From Hydractinia symbiolongicarpus (lineage: Eukaryota > Cnidaria > Hydrozoa > Anthoathecata > Hydractiniidae): a stretch of 64,000 bases of DNA. Numbering within the stretch: position 1 is the stretch's first letter; each line of letters begins with the position of its first letter. Location: the NCBI RefSeq assembly GCF_029227915.1, contig NC_079884.1:9610001-9674000 (forward strand), given 5' to 3'. This document shows, one piece after another, positions 1-11,265 of the stretch. A model generated the notes under the pieces. It made no database searches. It was not told the origin of the DNA and saw nothing but the letters and a program-made list of their open reading frames with translations. The translations under genes and the position numbers were made by a program.

Positions 1-1631
1 AGAGCACGGACATGTTTAGCAAGTGTCTTTACCACAGCTACGGGTCAACCATGCCATGTGAGGGAAATTAGGTAGGTAATGCCGGTGTATACGTAATGTA
101 TACATTCTGAACACAGGACCCACATTGATAACAGAGTTTCCAACACTGAAGTCGCTATATCCTGTATAAATATTCGGAATAATAATAATAATAATAATAA
201 GCAGATGCTCACACCATGATATCCTGACAAATTGAAAAACTACTTAAAAATCAAAGATATCTACGAAACAGATGTCATTTTAGATGATCAATAAAAGAAT
301 AAGGCAAAATGTGAATCGGTGAATCATTTGATGTCTTCTAGTATGTACAAGCGTTCACTAGATGATTCAATCTGATCTGTGTCCTATATTCAAAGGCATC
401 ATCTGGTATTGTACAAACATTAAAGAAACTCTTTTTAGTAAAATGATCTCCGAAATTAAGAAAAATTTACTATTTGGCCATTTGCTTGGGTTTTTATATT
501 TGGTCATACTTTTTTTTATGCAAGAACATGCTTCATTGATGAATCTTTGATGGTTTTTTTCATTTTTTGTCTACAAAAGCGTTTGCTAGCTGATTCTATT
601 TAACCTCAAATCTTCTATATTCATATGCATTTTCTCATCCTAACCCACTACAGTACCCCAGTACAGTAACCCACCGCAGCAACCCAAAGCAATAAGTCAC
701 CCCCGGTAATACTTGTGCACCCCCTGATACTAGTTCTTGTAAGTTGTGCATCCATGATTTTGTTGCAAGAGGTGGTAGAGGTGTCAGTTGTGCACACCAG
801 TTCTTCATCAGCAAGGCTATCACATTGGCAACAGGTATAAATGTTTCTCCATCAACCCTTACATTGAACGAACTATTTAAGATGCATGTGCTTCAGGTGT
901 CTAGGTTAAGTTGTCTGGGATTTGAATTCTTTAATTTTCACAATCTAAAATCCGACTAAAGCTCATACTTAGCTTGCTGACTGATAATCTTGATGAAAAA
1001 GTGACAGCCACAGCCAATTCATTTATATCCATCCCTTTCCTGTTACATTCAACTTACCTGGTGTTAAGATGTAATTAGGTAGGTTTTGCTCAAATTCCGG
1101 AACATAATACAAGTAGTCACAGAAACAGTAATAAACTGACCATTGTCGTATTAAAATTTTCAGCTTTGATATTTTGTCCAGGGTTAGGGATGACATAACC
1201 AATTACGCCCATCTGACCATCCTTCTTCTTGTACAACGCGAAACAACACAATCTCATAACGATGCATCAGTGTGCAAAACAAATTCATTACAATTGACAA
1301 ATTATAATCAGGATAAGAGTTCGAAACGAAAAGGCGCTATGTCGTTTCATCAGACTCTTTCACCATTTCCAAAAAAAGTCAAAAATCACTAAAAACGCTG
1401 ATTTGTGTAATTACTGCATTAAAATCAGATTTATCGATATTTTCTGCGTTCATAACATTTAGAAAACACTTTTCCGTTTTTTAGTCTACCTTTTTTCTCG
1501 GGAGCCTTTAAAATGAGGTTTCATTTGAGAGTGGCAAGGCATCCTTTTGTAATGTGTAATGTAGCTTTACAAGGTCGGTTTGCATTAACAAGTAAAGTGT
1601 TGAGCCATCCTCGTCCCCAGTGCATCTTTAT
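1..1631. other. gene-free left flank
   Basis: I see no supportable gene here. Short open frames exist but lack splice context, recognisable domains or coding-like composition. A short AAT microsatellite lies at about 178-200. The stretch 640-830 is somewhat C-rich and open on both strands, but I could not connect it to any family. Confidence 0.5.
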
Positions 1632-1880
1632 GGCACCGTAGCTTAGTGTTTATAGCTATCCCACTTTGGTTTGTGCGGAAGACCAGGGTTTGATTTTCTC
1701 TTGGCGGCGATTCAATATGGACGAGTGAATGTTACCATAGCCTTGGATTTACAAAAGTCATATGAAGGAAATTGGGGAGATGATGGCACACGTTAGATGT
1801 TGCACGAAGTTGTCTGGTGAAGCGCGGACCAAATACTCTGGAGCACTCTCCATCCAAGCCATGGTCCTCGATATTTCTGC
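1632..1880 (+). repeat. tRNA-derived SINE, copy 1 (3' truncated)
   Basis: The copy begins GGCACCGTAGCTTAGTG, a tRNA-like head with an A-box-like segment, followed about 45 bases later by a B-box-like GGTTTGATT. The body (GATTCAATATGGACGAGTGA and onward) matches the copies at 2441-2773 and 40321-40625. The 3' tail motif seen in the other copies is missing or diverged. Assignment rests on four related copies in this window. Confidence 0.7.
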
Positions 1881-2224
1881 ATGAACATTAACCTGGAAAA
1901 CGTGTTGGATTGAACATATGACCTGTGATAAAAGTGCAAATTTTGTAAATTGCAGGAGGGGGGGAGTCGGTCTCTCCCCCGCGTTTGAAACACACAGCGT
2001 TCATAACCAAAACATGTCTACCATGCTCAAATATGCTAAATCGCGTTTTTGCTCAAACTGTCATGGCTGTCACCAAAAACAAGAAAAAGCCACCTGCACA
2101 TGTGCACATTATTTTTACTTAGATACCTCCCGCTATAATTCCCCATATGTTTAGCCTCCCCATCTAAATTTTCTCGTAGCTGATCTAGCTAGAAACAGGA
2201 TTTCACACAGCAACATGCACAGCA

Positions 2225-2412
2225 ACATGGTGCATGTTGCTGGGAGTTGTTTGGTAGAGCGTGGACCCTAAATTAAATTGGATCTGCGTAGCTCAAAAGG
2301 ATCATTAAATAGTGTATGACTCCCCATCTAAGCCATGGCCCCACCTAGATATAACAGAAAGGGCATACCCCTCAATATTTGTGAGGATAGCCATATGTAA
2401 AATATGCACATC
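2225..2412 (+). repeat. SINE, copy 2 (5' truncated)
   Basis: This is the 3' half of the same SINE (GTTGCTGGGAGTTG, then CATCTAAGCCATGGC, then GTGAGGATAGCCATATGTAA). It lacks the tRNA-like head and faces copy 3 tail to tail across a TAGA-rich spacer at 2413-2440. Confidence 0.65.
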
Positions 2413-2440
2413 TACATTTAGATAGCTAGATAGATAGATA

Positions 2441-2773
2441 GCTGTGCATATTTTACATGGCTAGCCTCACAAACATCGAGGGATATACCCTGTCTATTAT
2501 TTCCAGTAGGGTCAATGGGTTAGATAGAGAGTCTTAGAGTATTTAATGCTCTTTTTGAGCTACACAGACCCAATTATTAGGGCCCGCGCTCTAGTAGACA
2601 ACTCCCGGCAACATCCCACATAATGTGCCATCTCCCCAATTTCCCTCACATGGCTTGGGTTAACCCGGGGTTATGGTACCATTCACTCGTCCATGTTGAA
2701 TCGCCGTCAAGAGGAATCATTCCCCAGTCTCCCGCACAGAGTACGAGAGCTATAACCACTAAACTACGGCGCC
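2441..2773 (-). repeat. SINE, copy 3 (near full length)
   Basis: On the minus strand it starts GGCGCCGTAGTTTAGTGG at 2773, runs through a B-box-like segment and the shared body, and ends in the tail GGCTAGCCATGTAAAATATG near 2441. At about 330 bp it is the most complete copy and defines the family consensus here. With copy 2 it forms an inverted repeat with arms of roughly 180 bp. Confidence 0.72.
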
Positions 2774-2826
2774 ATCTATCTATAGCTAGCTAGCTACAAC
2801 AGAATTAATTTGACTAGCTAGCAAAA

Positions 2827-3511
2827 GCCGCTTTTACACAATCAAATTTTATATGACATGATATATGATCATATAAAGCCACCTGCTTGTCTCATCATAT
2901 GCACTGGTGTTACACAATCATATATTGTGCATCTAATTTTACTTTCACTTCTTTTTTTCATCAACATTTGCGACGAAGACTTGCGCGGGTACTGTAATAA
3001 TTGCAGTTGTCTAAAAAAATCAAGAAGTGGAAAAAGAAAGTATTGGGTTAAGCCGTAGCGGAGTAGGCGGCGCAACTCCATTTTTATGAGACTTAAATTT
3101 GCGTTTAGAAGAGGAGAATGACTAAGAATTACTTGCAAATGACAGCAGAAAATTTTGGTGAAAATCTTGGGCTTGTTAAAAAAATTTGTCTGTGTGGATT
3201 TTAGGTTTTCTTCTTGCAATGTTTTCCTCTTGAATATTTCCTCGCTTTTTGGTATGTTTGTTTCATGTGTGTATACATAACTTCGGTACAAATAAAAACG
3301 CGTTATGATTGGTTAACATCTCCTTTTCAATAAAAAGCAATAGATTTCTATGATCATATATATATCACATAAAAAATAGGACATGTTTTATCTTTAAGAT
3401 TTGATCACATACATATGATCATAGAAATTTTCATCATATAACGTATGTTACACAATCAAATTTATATGATCATACAGTATATGTCAAAAAATTTGATTGT
3501 GTAAAAGCGGC
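2827..3511. mobile_element. non-autonomous TIR element
   Basis: The left end GCCGCTTTTACACAATCAAA is repeated inverted at the right end (TTTGATTGTGTAAAAGCGGC, ending 3511). Further ATATGATCATAT-type palindromes sit inside. The element is about 685 bp. No transposase was recognised; the 140-codon minus-strand frame inside it resembles no family I know. Target-site duplication is not clear. Confidence 0.65.
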
Positions 3512-4779
3512 CTAACAGAGCAGTTCGGGTCAAGTTTTGGACCACTCAAAAATCGATTTTAGAACAGAAAACGTCATTCTGACATTTATTCTTGACCCAC
3601 CCACCTACGAAGAACGAGCGAGGTATAGCTCACATTTTATTCAGGAATCTTGTGTGGAAGGAAAAAAGATGGGCCGCTAGGTGAATCAAAGTAATTATCA
3701 GTCCATTTCGTCACAAGACTTAATTGAATTCAAATAAATGGGAAGGCATCAATCTACAGTCAATACTAGTTTAAATCCTGAAACAATGTTTCCTTAAATC
3801 AAAAAAATTTTATGAATAAACTACGAAGGATTTTTAAATTCTCACGAGGGGTTCAGCTCTTTATTTGCTGGTGGTAGGGGAGGGGAGAACTGCTTTTATA
3901 TGAGTAATAATTATTCTTAGAAACCTTTATAATTTATTTTTATACAATTCTTTGAATATATCCCATTCAATTTTTGTGTTCCATCAAACAACTTTCAGAA
4001 AAACGGAAAAAATTCCAGTTGACGTTTTGGGGGTGGAGGGTTTAGACTGCAACATTTTTAAAACATATTTTGGATGGTTGTTTTAAAACATGATCCCTTA
4101 AATCGATTTTAGCAATTTTAAAAAGGTAAACAAATATCCATAATGTAAATATTATTATAAACTCCTTAAATAACTACACCCGCCACCACAGCTAATGGTT
4201 CTACGCTACACATTTCTTAATGCAACTTTTTCCATGAAGAAATTCATGACTTTTTTCTCAATTTGTCCCACCCTCTATACATAGCCATGATTAAAAAAAC
4301 TGAAGAATACTTGATTTCGAAATTAGGGTACCATCTTTAATTTTCTACTCCCGTGGGGCAAATTGGACTTTCAAAAACTCTCCATGGTAGCACTGCTAAA
4401 ACCCAGATGTTTGGATTTATTTGATCAAAGCAATTTGTTTATAATATTCTGACCCCATGCATTCACAGGCATGTTGTTTGCAATGCATTAAAAAAATCAT
4501 CCCATTAAATATCTATGTCTTAATAAGCAAGGATTGTGATGTGCTGTTGTTGTCTTAAAAATAAAACCTTATAAAATTGTAATTACGTAAGATAAAGTTT
4601 GTCTTGAAAATCAAGGATAATTGTGGTAACCTTTTTCTTAGAATCTTGCTGATACCTATAAGCACAGGTGTTGTGTTTGATCCTGATATTTCTGAAAAGA
4701 ACTATATTTTTATTTCATAACTAAACCCTCATTGGTTATTCCAGTAATATATTTGATATTCAGAAGGCTGATAAAAATA
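3512..4779. other. intergenic, PEX3 upstream region
   Basis: AT-rich sequence up to the PEX3 start codon. No gene, clear core promoter or strong repeat was recognised. Confidence 0.45.
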
Positions 4780-7262
4780 ATGTTTGTGTGGCTCAAAGAC
4801 TTTTACAAACGCCATCGTAAAAAAATTCTTGTGACTGGTGTGTTGGCAGGTGGAACATATGCATTGGCAAAAATAATTTCATGGAAGTTAAATGAATGGC
4901 AACAGGCTAAACTTTTAGAATATTCGATTCAGACAAAAAAGCAGTTTCACTTTGAGAGTACTCAAAGGACTTGCACAATGACGTTCATGTCATTTTTGCC
5001 CAATCTTCGTAATACAATCGCAGAACATTTAAATACAGAAGAACTGCTTGAAAAGCTCAAAAGTAAACCAGCTAACAAATTGGAAATATGGGAACAGTTA
5101 AAGATTTTAAGCATGAGTCGATTTTTGTGTTCAGTAATATCAAATGTTATGTTGCTTGTTCTTTTGAGAATAGAGCTGAATGTCATTGGTGGTTATATGT
5201 TGATTGCTTCTTTGAAAGATGATTCAATGGGAGTCATAAGTGAAATGAATGATGTTCAGTTGCAATATTTAAACAATGTTCGATATTTCCTTGAAAAAGA
5301 GTTGCCAAAACTTATCGTGGATTGTAAGGAAGCCGTTGCAGGTAAAATACAATGTTTTGTTTTCCTTCTTGGTATAAACAAGGTGAATTTCTATTTATTA
5401 ATTTTTTTACTTTGTAATTAATTATGAACTTGATAATAAGAAAACATGATACTTTTAGTGGCTACTCAGTTCATTCAGTTCGTTTTATATTATACATAGA
5501 CATTTTGTTGTTGTATTTTTAAATTGAAAATTATACATACACTATGCAGTTTGTGCTCAAAAAAGGATACGATACTAGTTACAGTGGTGGTTATTATTAG
5601 TATTTTTGAAACTCAATTTTAACACCTAACATATAAATTTCTTTGTAGAAGTTCTTGGTGAAGTGTCATTAAAAGAGAAGATTTCATTTTCAACTCTAAA
5701 TCAATATATATATGACATCATAGAACAAATAAAATCAAAGTATTCAGAAGAACGTAACGAAAAGCATGCTCTAACAACCTATATGGCAGATCCTGCTTGG
5801 ACAGAACTTGATGTTAGTGACACATATAGTAAGATGACATCAGAGACTGTTGATGTTTTAGAAAGTGCTGATTGTGCAAAAGTCATAGAACAGTGTATAC
5901 ATATTGGTGTGGAAAAAGTGCTGAAAGTTCTGAAAGGTTCATTTTGCGGATGTGAAGGTATTGTTTTGTTAGGTGCCTTGTTTTTTCATGTGTTTTATGT
6001 GCCTACATGGTATATACTCTTTTTTTTAAGTGTATAGGTGAATTAGGCTTAAGCTCAATAATCTTTATATTTTTCCAACTTGATTCTGAAATTATGCTTA
6101 AAGTGTATGCTTAATTTTAAAACTAATTTGGTGCCCTGGCTACAGGTGCCATTTTTGTCAGTAGAGTTCCAAGATCATAATATTTTTTATGTGTACCTTT
6201 ATCAAACAGTATTCCTTTCACTTCATTTGGGATGAAATGAGAGTAAGGGAAAAATTCTCAGGGTTGGAAATATGCTTACTATATGCTTAATTTTTTAAGA
6301 ATCTGAGGTTAAGTATGCTTATAAGCTTGCTTATAAAAAAGAGTGTAGTGCTTAACGTATCTAATGTCAATTTACCTGATGTTTTTAAAAAGGTTAAAAA
6401 GCTTAACTCTCCTAGGATTGCCTCCTGTTTAATAATTTAACAAATAAAAGAGGAATGATTCTTTAAAGAAAATTTGGTATAGATTTAATAAAATAAAATA
6501 AGAATATGTATTTCAGAACGAGTGTTAAGGTGGTTTTCCATTAAGCAGATTTTTGCACCTGAGCGTAAAACGTGACTGAGATTTTTGTGACAGCGATTTT
6601 ATGCCAATTTGTTTTTAAATGCCCCAAGCGATGTAAAGGGTGATACAATTATTTTATTTTTAAATGATCTCATTGGCCATCGCTAAAAAGCTCCCTCACA
6701 AAGTCGAATTCATTTAACTTTGCGAGGGAGCTTTTTTTTATCGCTGGATCACCAAAATCTCTGGATCAGCAGCGTTTTTGTTTATTGCGCGTGCACAAGC
6801 AGATCCCTCGGGCGATTTAATCGCAGCGGCGCATTATGCTGCTCTGTGGAAATCTACCTTAAGTCGGCTTGTGAAAGTAACTCACTTCTATGTTTCTACA
6901 GTTGAAAAAAGTAGAACTGTGAGACTGGCGTCCGTCCTAAGAGGATAGGTTTTGCTTAGTTAATCAGGTCTCCGGTTTTCGCTGGTTAAGAGAGACACGA
7001 GGAGCTAAAAAACAAGGAATAACCCGATATTATTTTAATTTCCACTTTAGATCCCGAAGCGATTGTTTCTGTTGAAAGTTGCATCAAAACTGATTTTTTT
7101 AAGCCCATTGATTTACCTCTTGCTAAAATAATTCCTTTACTGAATGGACAGTTTCATGACATCTACAAAGCTGGATCGAATCCTTTTTTGGATGCTTTGT
7201 TTGCAGAAAGTACGTTGAGAGAATTCACAGAAAACACATATGAAGGATTCAGTACCAATTAA
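4780..7262 (+). CDS. PEX3: peroxisomal biogenesis factor 3
   Basis: Exons 4780..5341, 5649..5957 and 7051..7262 join in frame (1083 nt, 361 codons before the stop at 7260-7262 is counted out; close to the roughly 370 aa usual for the family). PEX3 is the peroxisomal membrane anchor that docks the chaperone PEX19 and inserts peroxisomal membrane proteins. Visible hallmarks are a basic N-terminus (FYKRHRKK) followed by a hydrophobic membrane segment at about residues 16-34, the QFHFESTQRTC motif, NKLEIWEQLK with W104 at the position known to contact PEX19, the LNVIGGY motif, and a C-terminal LLNGQFHDIY then YEGFST ending. I chose the ATG at 4780 because it gives the family-typical N-terminus; the frame is open slightly further upstream but has no better ATG. 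Intron 2 carries a TTAA-flanked MITE. Identification is secure. Confidence 0.95.
6525..6862. mobile_element. TTAA-flanked MITE in PEX3 intron 2
   Basis: TTAAGGTGGTTTTCCAT at the left is mirrored by GGAAATCTACCTTAA at the right, giving imperfect TIRs of about 24 bp bounded by TTAA at both ends. An internal hairpin (AAAGCTCCCTC ... GAGGGAGCTTT) sits at about 6687-6737. At 338 bp it is too short to encode a transposase. TTAA ends suggest piggyBac-type mobilisation, but that is inference. Confidence 0.6.
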
Positions 7263-7287
7263 AGTGTTGGGTAAACAACTCAACCTA

Positions 7288-7293
7288 AATAAA
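7288..7293 (+). terminator. PEX3 poly(A) signal
   Basis: AATAAA lies 26 bases after the PEX3 stop codon, within the usual distance for a short 3' UTR. Confidence 0.45.
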
Positions 7294-7448
7294 AGAGTTT
7301 GCTGAAGCTTTTTGAACAGAATAATGGTTGTATCATTTCAAAAGATTCTCACCACTATGTAATTAAAAACAAATGAATACAGTTCTGCAAGTAAAGAGTG
7401 TTCTTTTATGTATTTTTTTCTTCATTACACGAATTACAAATTTTATAC

Positions 7449-7454
7449 TTTATT
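7449..7454 (-). terminator. ETS gene poly(A) signal
   Basis: AATAAA on the minus strand (TTTATT on the plus strand) about 110 bases past the ETS stop codon. With the PEX3 signal it places two convergent 3' ends about 160 bases apart. Confidence 0.35.
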
Positions 7455-7561
7455 GTGATATATATTAATTAGTTTTACTGTCAATACCATAACTTTACGA
7501 TATATCTGAAACAATGGTTTTTACATCCCGACCAAGATAGTTTTGTCGACCAATTTTTTCC

Positions 7562-9599
7562 TTACTGCGCCAGTTTGGTCCACATCTTACCCTTGCTAAA
7601 TTTAAACTGCAGTCTTTTACCTTCAGTCTTCTTTAAAATATCCAATGTGCAGTAATAACGAATTGTTCTTGACAGTTTATCGTATGTCATATTTTTTGAA
7701 TTTTTACATATCCCCCATAGTTTTGCCATCTCTTTGGTGTCTATAATTCGAAATTCTTTCTCCTGTTCGTCCACCCATTCAGCGCATGAACTTTGCGGAT
7801 ATATTCGACCAATCAAAAGATCGTTTAAAAAATCCCACAAATGGTAACAACGATTTGCTAAATATAAAATTTGAGTTGCAGTTCACGTGCAGTTTGCAGT
7901 GTAGCGGCCTATGCTTGGTGTTGCAGGGTTGCCACTTTGCCTGGAAAAGCTGGAATAGTTGAAAATTAAAAAAAAAAATGTTGTTTTTATTGTTAGCTGC
8001 TTAGTTTTTGGTTAAGTACTAACACTTTTCAAGTGAACCGCAGTCAGTGTTAATTTCTCCATTACACACAAGAAAACATAGATTGTGAATTTCAAAGCCA
8101 CACTTTCATTTTACTTGTTTATAGTTAACTCCCGGTAACTCGAACCTCCAAGGGATGTTTGAGTTGAGGTTCCTTAATGAAAGTTTAAGGGATCCAATTA
8201 GATGGTTTGAGATATGAAAGTTCGAATTACCAGGAGCTAGCTGTAAATATTTAAAAAAACAAAACGTAGTGATAGCTAGAGATGTGACAATCCTGTTTTG
8301 GGTTAATACTGGAAATAAAAAACTGAGCGACGTACGTTTTTTTCTTATCTTCTTATGCTTGCTTTTGCGTCGACATTCAGTCGTATTGTCTAAAACGAAA
8401 ATCGGCATCACATTAACACTTCGGTAAAAGTAATGTGTTATACACTTACTTCCAAGCTCGACCCCAGCACCTTTTAGAACTATCAGAAAGCGCAGCGCCG
8501 TTGAGAAGCAAATAGTCCTGTGGACGAGGTTGACTTTCTTCAATCTAACGCTAATTTCCCTTTGTTAAACCTGGTTATTCCAAAACAGCGTTCTTTCCAC
8601 TGTAAAATAATTTGTTATAAAACCAACATCTGCATAAAATGTTAATATTAGGCCGTTTTTTAACATCTTAGAACCAAAAAAAAAATATAGGTATATTTTA
8701 TCCTCAATCACTGTCCGTTTTTAAAATCTTTACTTTTACTGGGGCAGCACATGGAGATAAATTTCATAAATTGGATTATGTTATGTAGGGAAAATGGACT
8801 AACATTTGCGTTTTGCCTATCAGGGTTGCAAAACGCGCCTTATGTAACTGAGCTATTAAGTTTGCAAATACGAGGCAAATTTCAGAAAAAAATTTCAAAA
8901 ATACGAATATACATATAAATATATTTTAGATTTACCAACCATCTACATTCTTAGGGTTTGTCAGGTTTTTTATTTGTAGCGGTAAAAAAAATCTAAGCTC
9001 CGGAGATGAAGTAATCACACGACAATGTACGTACCTTGATTATTTCTGTAGCATGTCGTAGAAGTGTCTCTGACCAATACACTCTCTGTAATTTCGCCTT
9101 TGACTGTGTCTTTCACGTTTTCTTTATTTACACCAAGTCTTTGCGAAGACAGATTTTTACAATATCGCTCGTAACCTGTTCCACGAAGTATAAAGGGTCG
9201 GTCAGATGTTCGAGAGCATGCTGGGATGTTTTGAAAGAGTTGCTTTGTTGTTGAAATTTTGCATTTATTCGAATTCGTTGTGTTTTCCTTTTGAATGACT
9301 TCACAAAAATTTTGGCTTAGATCTCCATCCGCAAAAAATTCGTTAAAGTTGCAAAGTTCTGATGTATCACTGCTGGACGTTAAATAAAAGCATTGGGAAG
9401 AGAAGTCTATGTATTCACTTGCCGTATTGATAGTATCTACAATAGGGCTGACATCGTCAATCAAAAAATTAGAAATGTCTGCTGTTGGTTCCACTCCAGG
9501 CACAATTGTATCAGCAGAAAATATGTCGCATTCCATTTCATTTATGATATCAAGTATATCAAAATCATAATTGTCGAATTCATCTCCATTGCAAACCAT
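7562..9599 (-). CDS. ETS-domain transcription factor
   Basis: Two exons, 9599..9035 and 7857..7562, join in frame (861 nt, 286 aa); donor AAG|GTACGT and acceptor TTTAG|CAAATCG match in phase. The first 190 residues are acidic and Ser/Thr/Asn-rich with no recognised domain, a typical activation-type region. The C-terminal 95 residues are an ETS DNA-binding domain: HLWDFLNDLL, then EFRIIDTKEMAKLWG, then the recognition helix NMTYDKLSRTIRYYC and the wing GKRLQFKF. The two Arg residues that read GGA(A/T) are present (SRTIR). The NMTY and IL..(E)GKRL..KF..(K)W pattern leans toward the ESE/ELF3-ELF5 or TEL groups, but I cannot fix the subfamily. It is odd in having Cys where most members have the third Tyr of RYYY, and there is no visible Pointed domain. 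A 5' UTR intron is possible (CCTCTTTAG just upstream of the ATG). Confidence 0.88.
8453..8532. mobile_element. short hairpin MITE, ETS intron
   Basis: Inverted ends GCTCGACCCCAGCACC and GGACGAGGTTG surround a spacer, with near-identical flanks (acttactt and actttctt) that look like an 8-bp target duplication. It belongs to the hairpin family seen at 10215, 10681, 12890, 60402 and 62537. Confidence 0.5.
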
Positions 9600-10214
9600 C
9601 TTAAAAGTCTAAAGAGGAAATTTAGGTTGAAATAAGAATAAGCTGGAATAGCAGATATAAAAGATTTGAAAGTAAAATAAAAGTTTGATGCAAGTTTGTT
9701 TTGTTACACCTGACTAAACACCATATTTATTCGCATAGACAAGTATTAAACTTAAAGACGTGGGCTTGAGCACGAGCCAAACTGATCAATAAGTGATGAA
9801 TTTTGCGTTGAATCAAATTACTTTAACCCAGGACCTTAAAGCGTTGAGGGCAAAACCGCTATATTTTTAACATTGGTCCAGACGTTGCAATTTCGGTACA
9901 AAATAATTGCCATTTTGGGTGTCGGCGTTTTTAGTGGAAAGCTCTAGAGTAAAATAAATATAGTATTATTAAAAAACAGGTTTGTTTATAATCGTTGCAC
10001 TTGTGCAGGGGGAAGGGGTACAAAGTTAATTTTCGATATATTCTGTAAAATTCACACATACAAGAAATGAAGAATACACATTGATAAACAGTCTTCCTTT
10101 AAAGCTGCTGACATTCTTACATTATAATTATTTGAAAGTTCATGAGTTTCAAATACGGTAACTCGTGAATTAAAATTCCGGTGAGAAAATTCCTCTCCCA
10201 AAGATGCATCTATA

Positions 10215-10286
10215 TCCATTCTCGTCCCCAAAGCTCTTTGAGATAAAAGCTTCGAGGTTTTTCCAAAGAACTTTGGGGTTGAGAAT
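10215..10286. mobile_element. short hairpin MITE
   Basis: ATTCTCGTCCCCAAAG at the left is mirrored by CTTTGGGGTTGAGAAT at the right. The flanks catctata (10207-10214) and gatctata (10287-10294) agree in 7 of 8 bases, as expected for an 8-bp target duplication. Confidence 0.6.
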
Positions 10287-10680
10287 GATCTATACCTGTT
10301 CTGTTTGTTCTAAAAAGATAAAGAAAAATAATGAGGAAGGTCTCCTAGGTTTCCAGGTTTGCCATTTTTCATAATTTACAAGAAGTAAAAAGTGTCTGTT
10401 ACATCACAGGGTAATGAAACACAGCACAAACAGGAGAGCTTATAACTGACTTGCACACTTTAAAACGGCATTGCGCATGCTCAATTACGTCATTAAGTTT
10501 AATCCGGTATTGACACTGTTTACAAAGCAGACTTATTTCGGGAGATACACGTAACAATGGCTTAATAATTTTACCACTTTCGACCAATGTTTTTTTATAT
10601 ATATTTGTTTGTATTACGTGCTGTTAATTAATTACGTGCTGTTTATTGTGTTATAAACACATAGAAAAAACGGGTTGGCG

Positions 10681-10751
10681 CAACCTCGTCTCCGTGGCTC
10701 TTTTTCTCTTTTGGAGAATCTTGGACGGTGAGAAGAAAGGGACGACGTTGA
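10681..10751. mobile_element. short hairpin MITE
   Basis: Left end CAACCTCGTCTCC, right end GGGACGACGTTGA, with flanks ggttggcg and ggctggcg (7 of 8 identical). Same family as the neighbours. Confidence 0.5.
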
Positions 10752-10924
10752 GGCTGGCGTTGACTTTTTAGTACTGGCAAACTTAAAAGCTGATATTCTT
10801 ACAATCCTAGGCTATTTTCCTGGATTCGTTAACGCAGTAAAAATAGTTTGAGAACGAAATTGCGGTATGACTATTATTTTCTTACGTTTGGCAATTTTTT
10901 TCGCGGTGTGTTTGTCAAGCGTTA

Positions 10925-10981
10925 GGAATTTCCTCCACATATTTTTGAATGTTTTCAAATATGTGTAACTGAGGAAATTCC
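10925..10981. repeat. 57-bp hairpin
   Basis: GGAATTTCCTC and GAGGAAATTCC form a perfect 11-bp outer stem, and CACATATTT with AAATATGTG extends it inward. It looks like a miniature inverted-repeat insertion or a stable hairpin; no gene is adjacent. Confidence 0.6.
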
Positions 10982-11183
10982 AAGAATTAAGAAAAACGTT
11001 ATTTTAGTAAACCTTTGTTGTTTTGGTAATATACAGAAAGTTGCTTTCTTCCTTAGAGGATGTTTTAGCCCTAATTTCTAAACCAACCATGAGTCCAGGC
11101 ATCCTTCGCCAACCACATAACAGAAAACAACAAGATTGGTGTATAGCCTAATGTAAGAATACGCCAATAATAGCTCATATAAA

Positions 11184-11265
11184 TGTGATATTCTGACGGC
11201 TCTTTTGGAGTTGTCTCGTCAGCGCATCATAGCAGCAAAAGAGCCCTGGGGACGAAGTTGAGTTC
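11184..11265. mobile_element. short hairpin MITE, diverged
   Basis: GGCTCTTTTGGAG at the left pairs with AAAAGAGCCCTGGGGACG at the right. Family membership is from the GAGCCCTGGGGACGA motif; the left end is worn and no clean target duplication is visible. Confidence 0.4.

Noticed and set aside
2869-3291. 140-codon minus-strand frame inside the TIR element
   Set aside because: No transposase motifs; most likely a chance frame in a non-autonomous element.
8106-8543. 145-codon minus-strand frame inside the ETS intron
   Set aside because: It overlaps a hairpin MITE, and the ETS exons splice across it in phase; nothing in it is recognisable.
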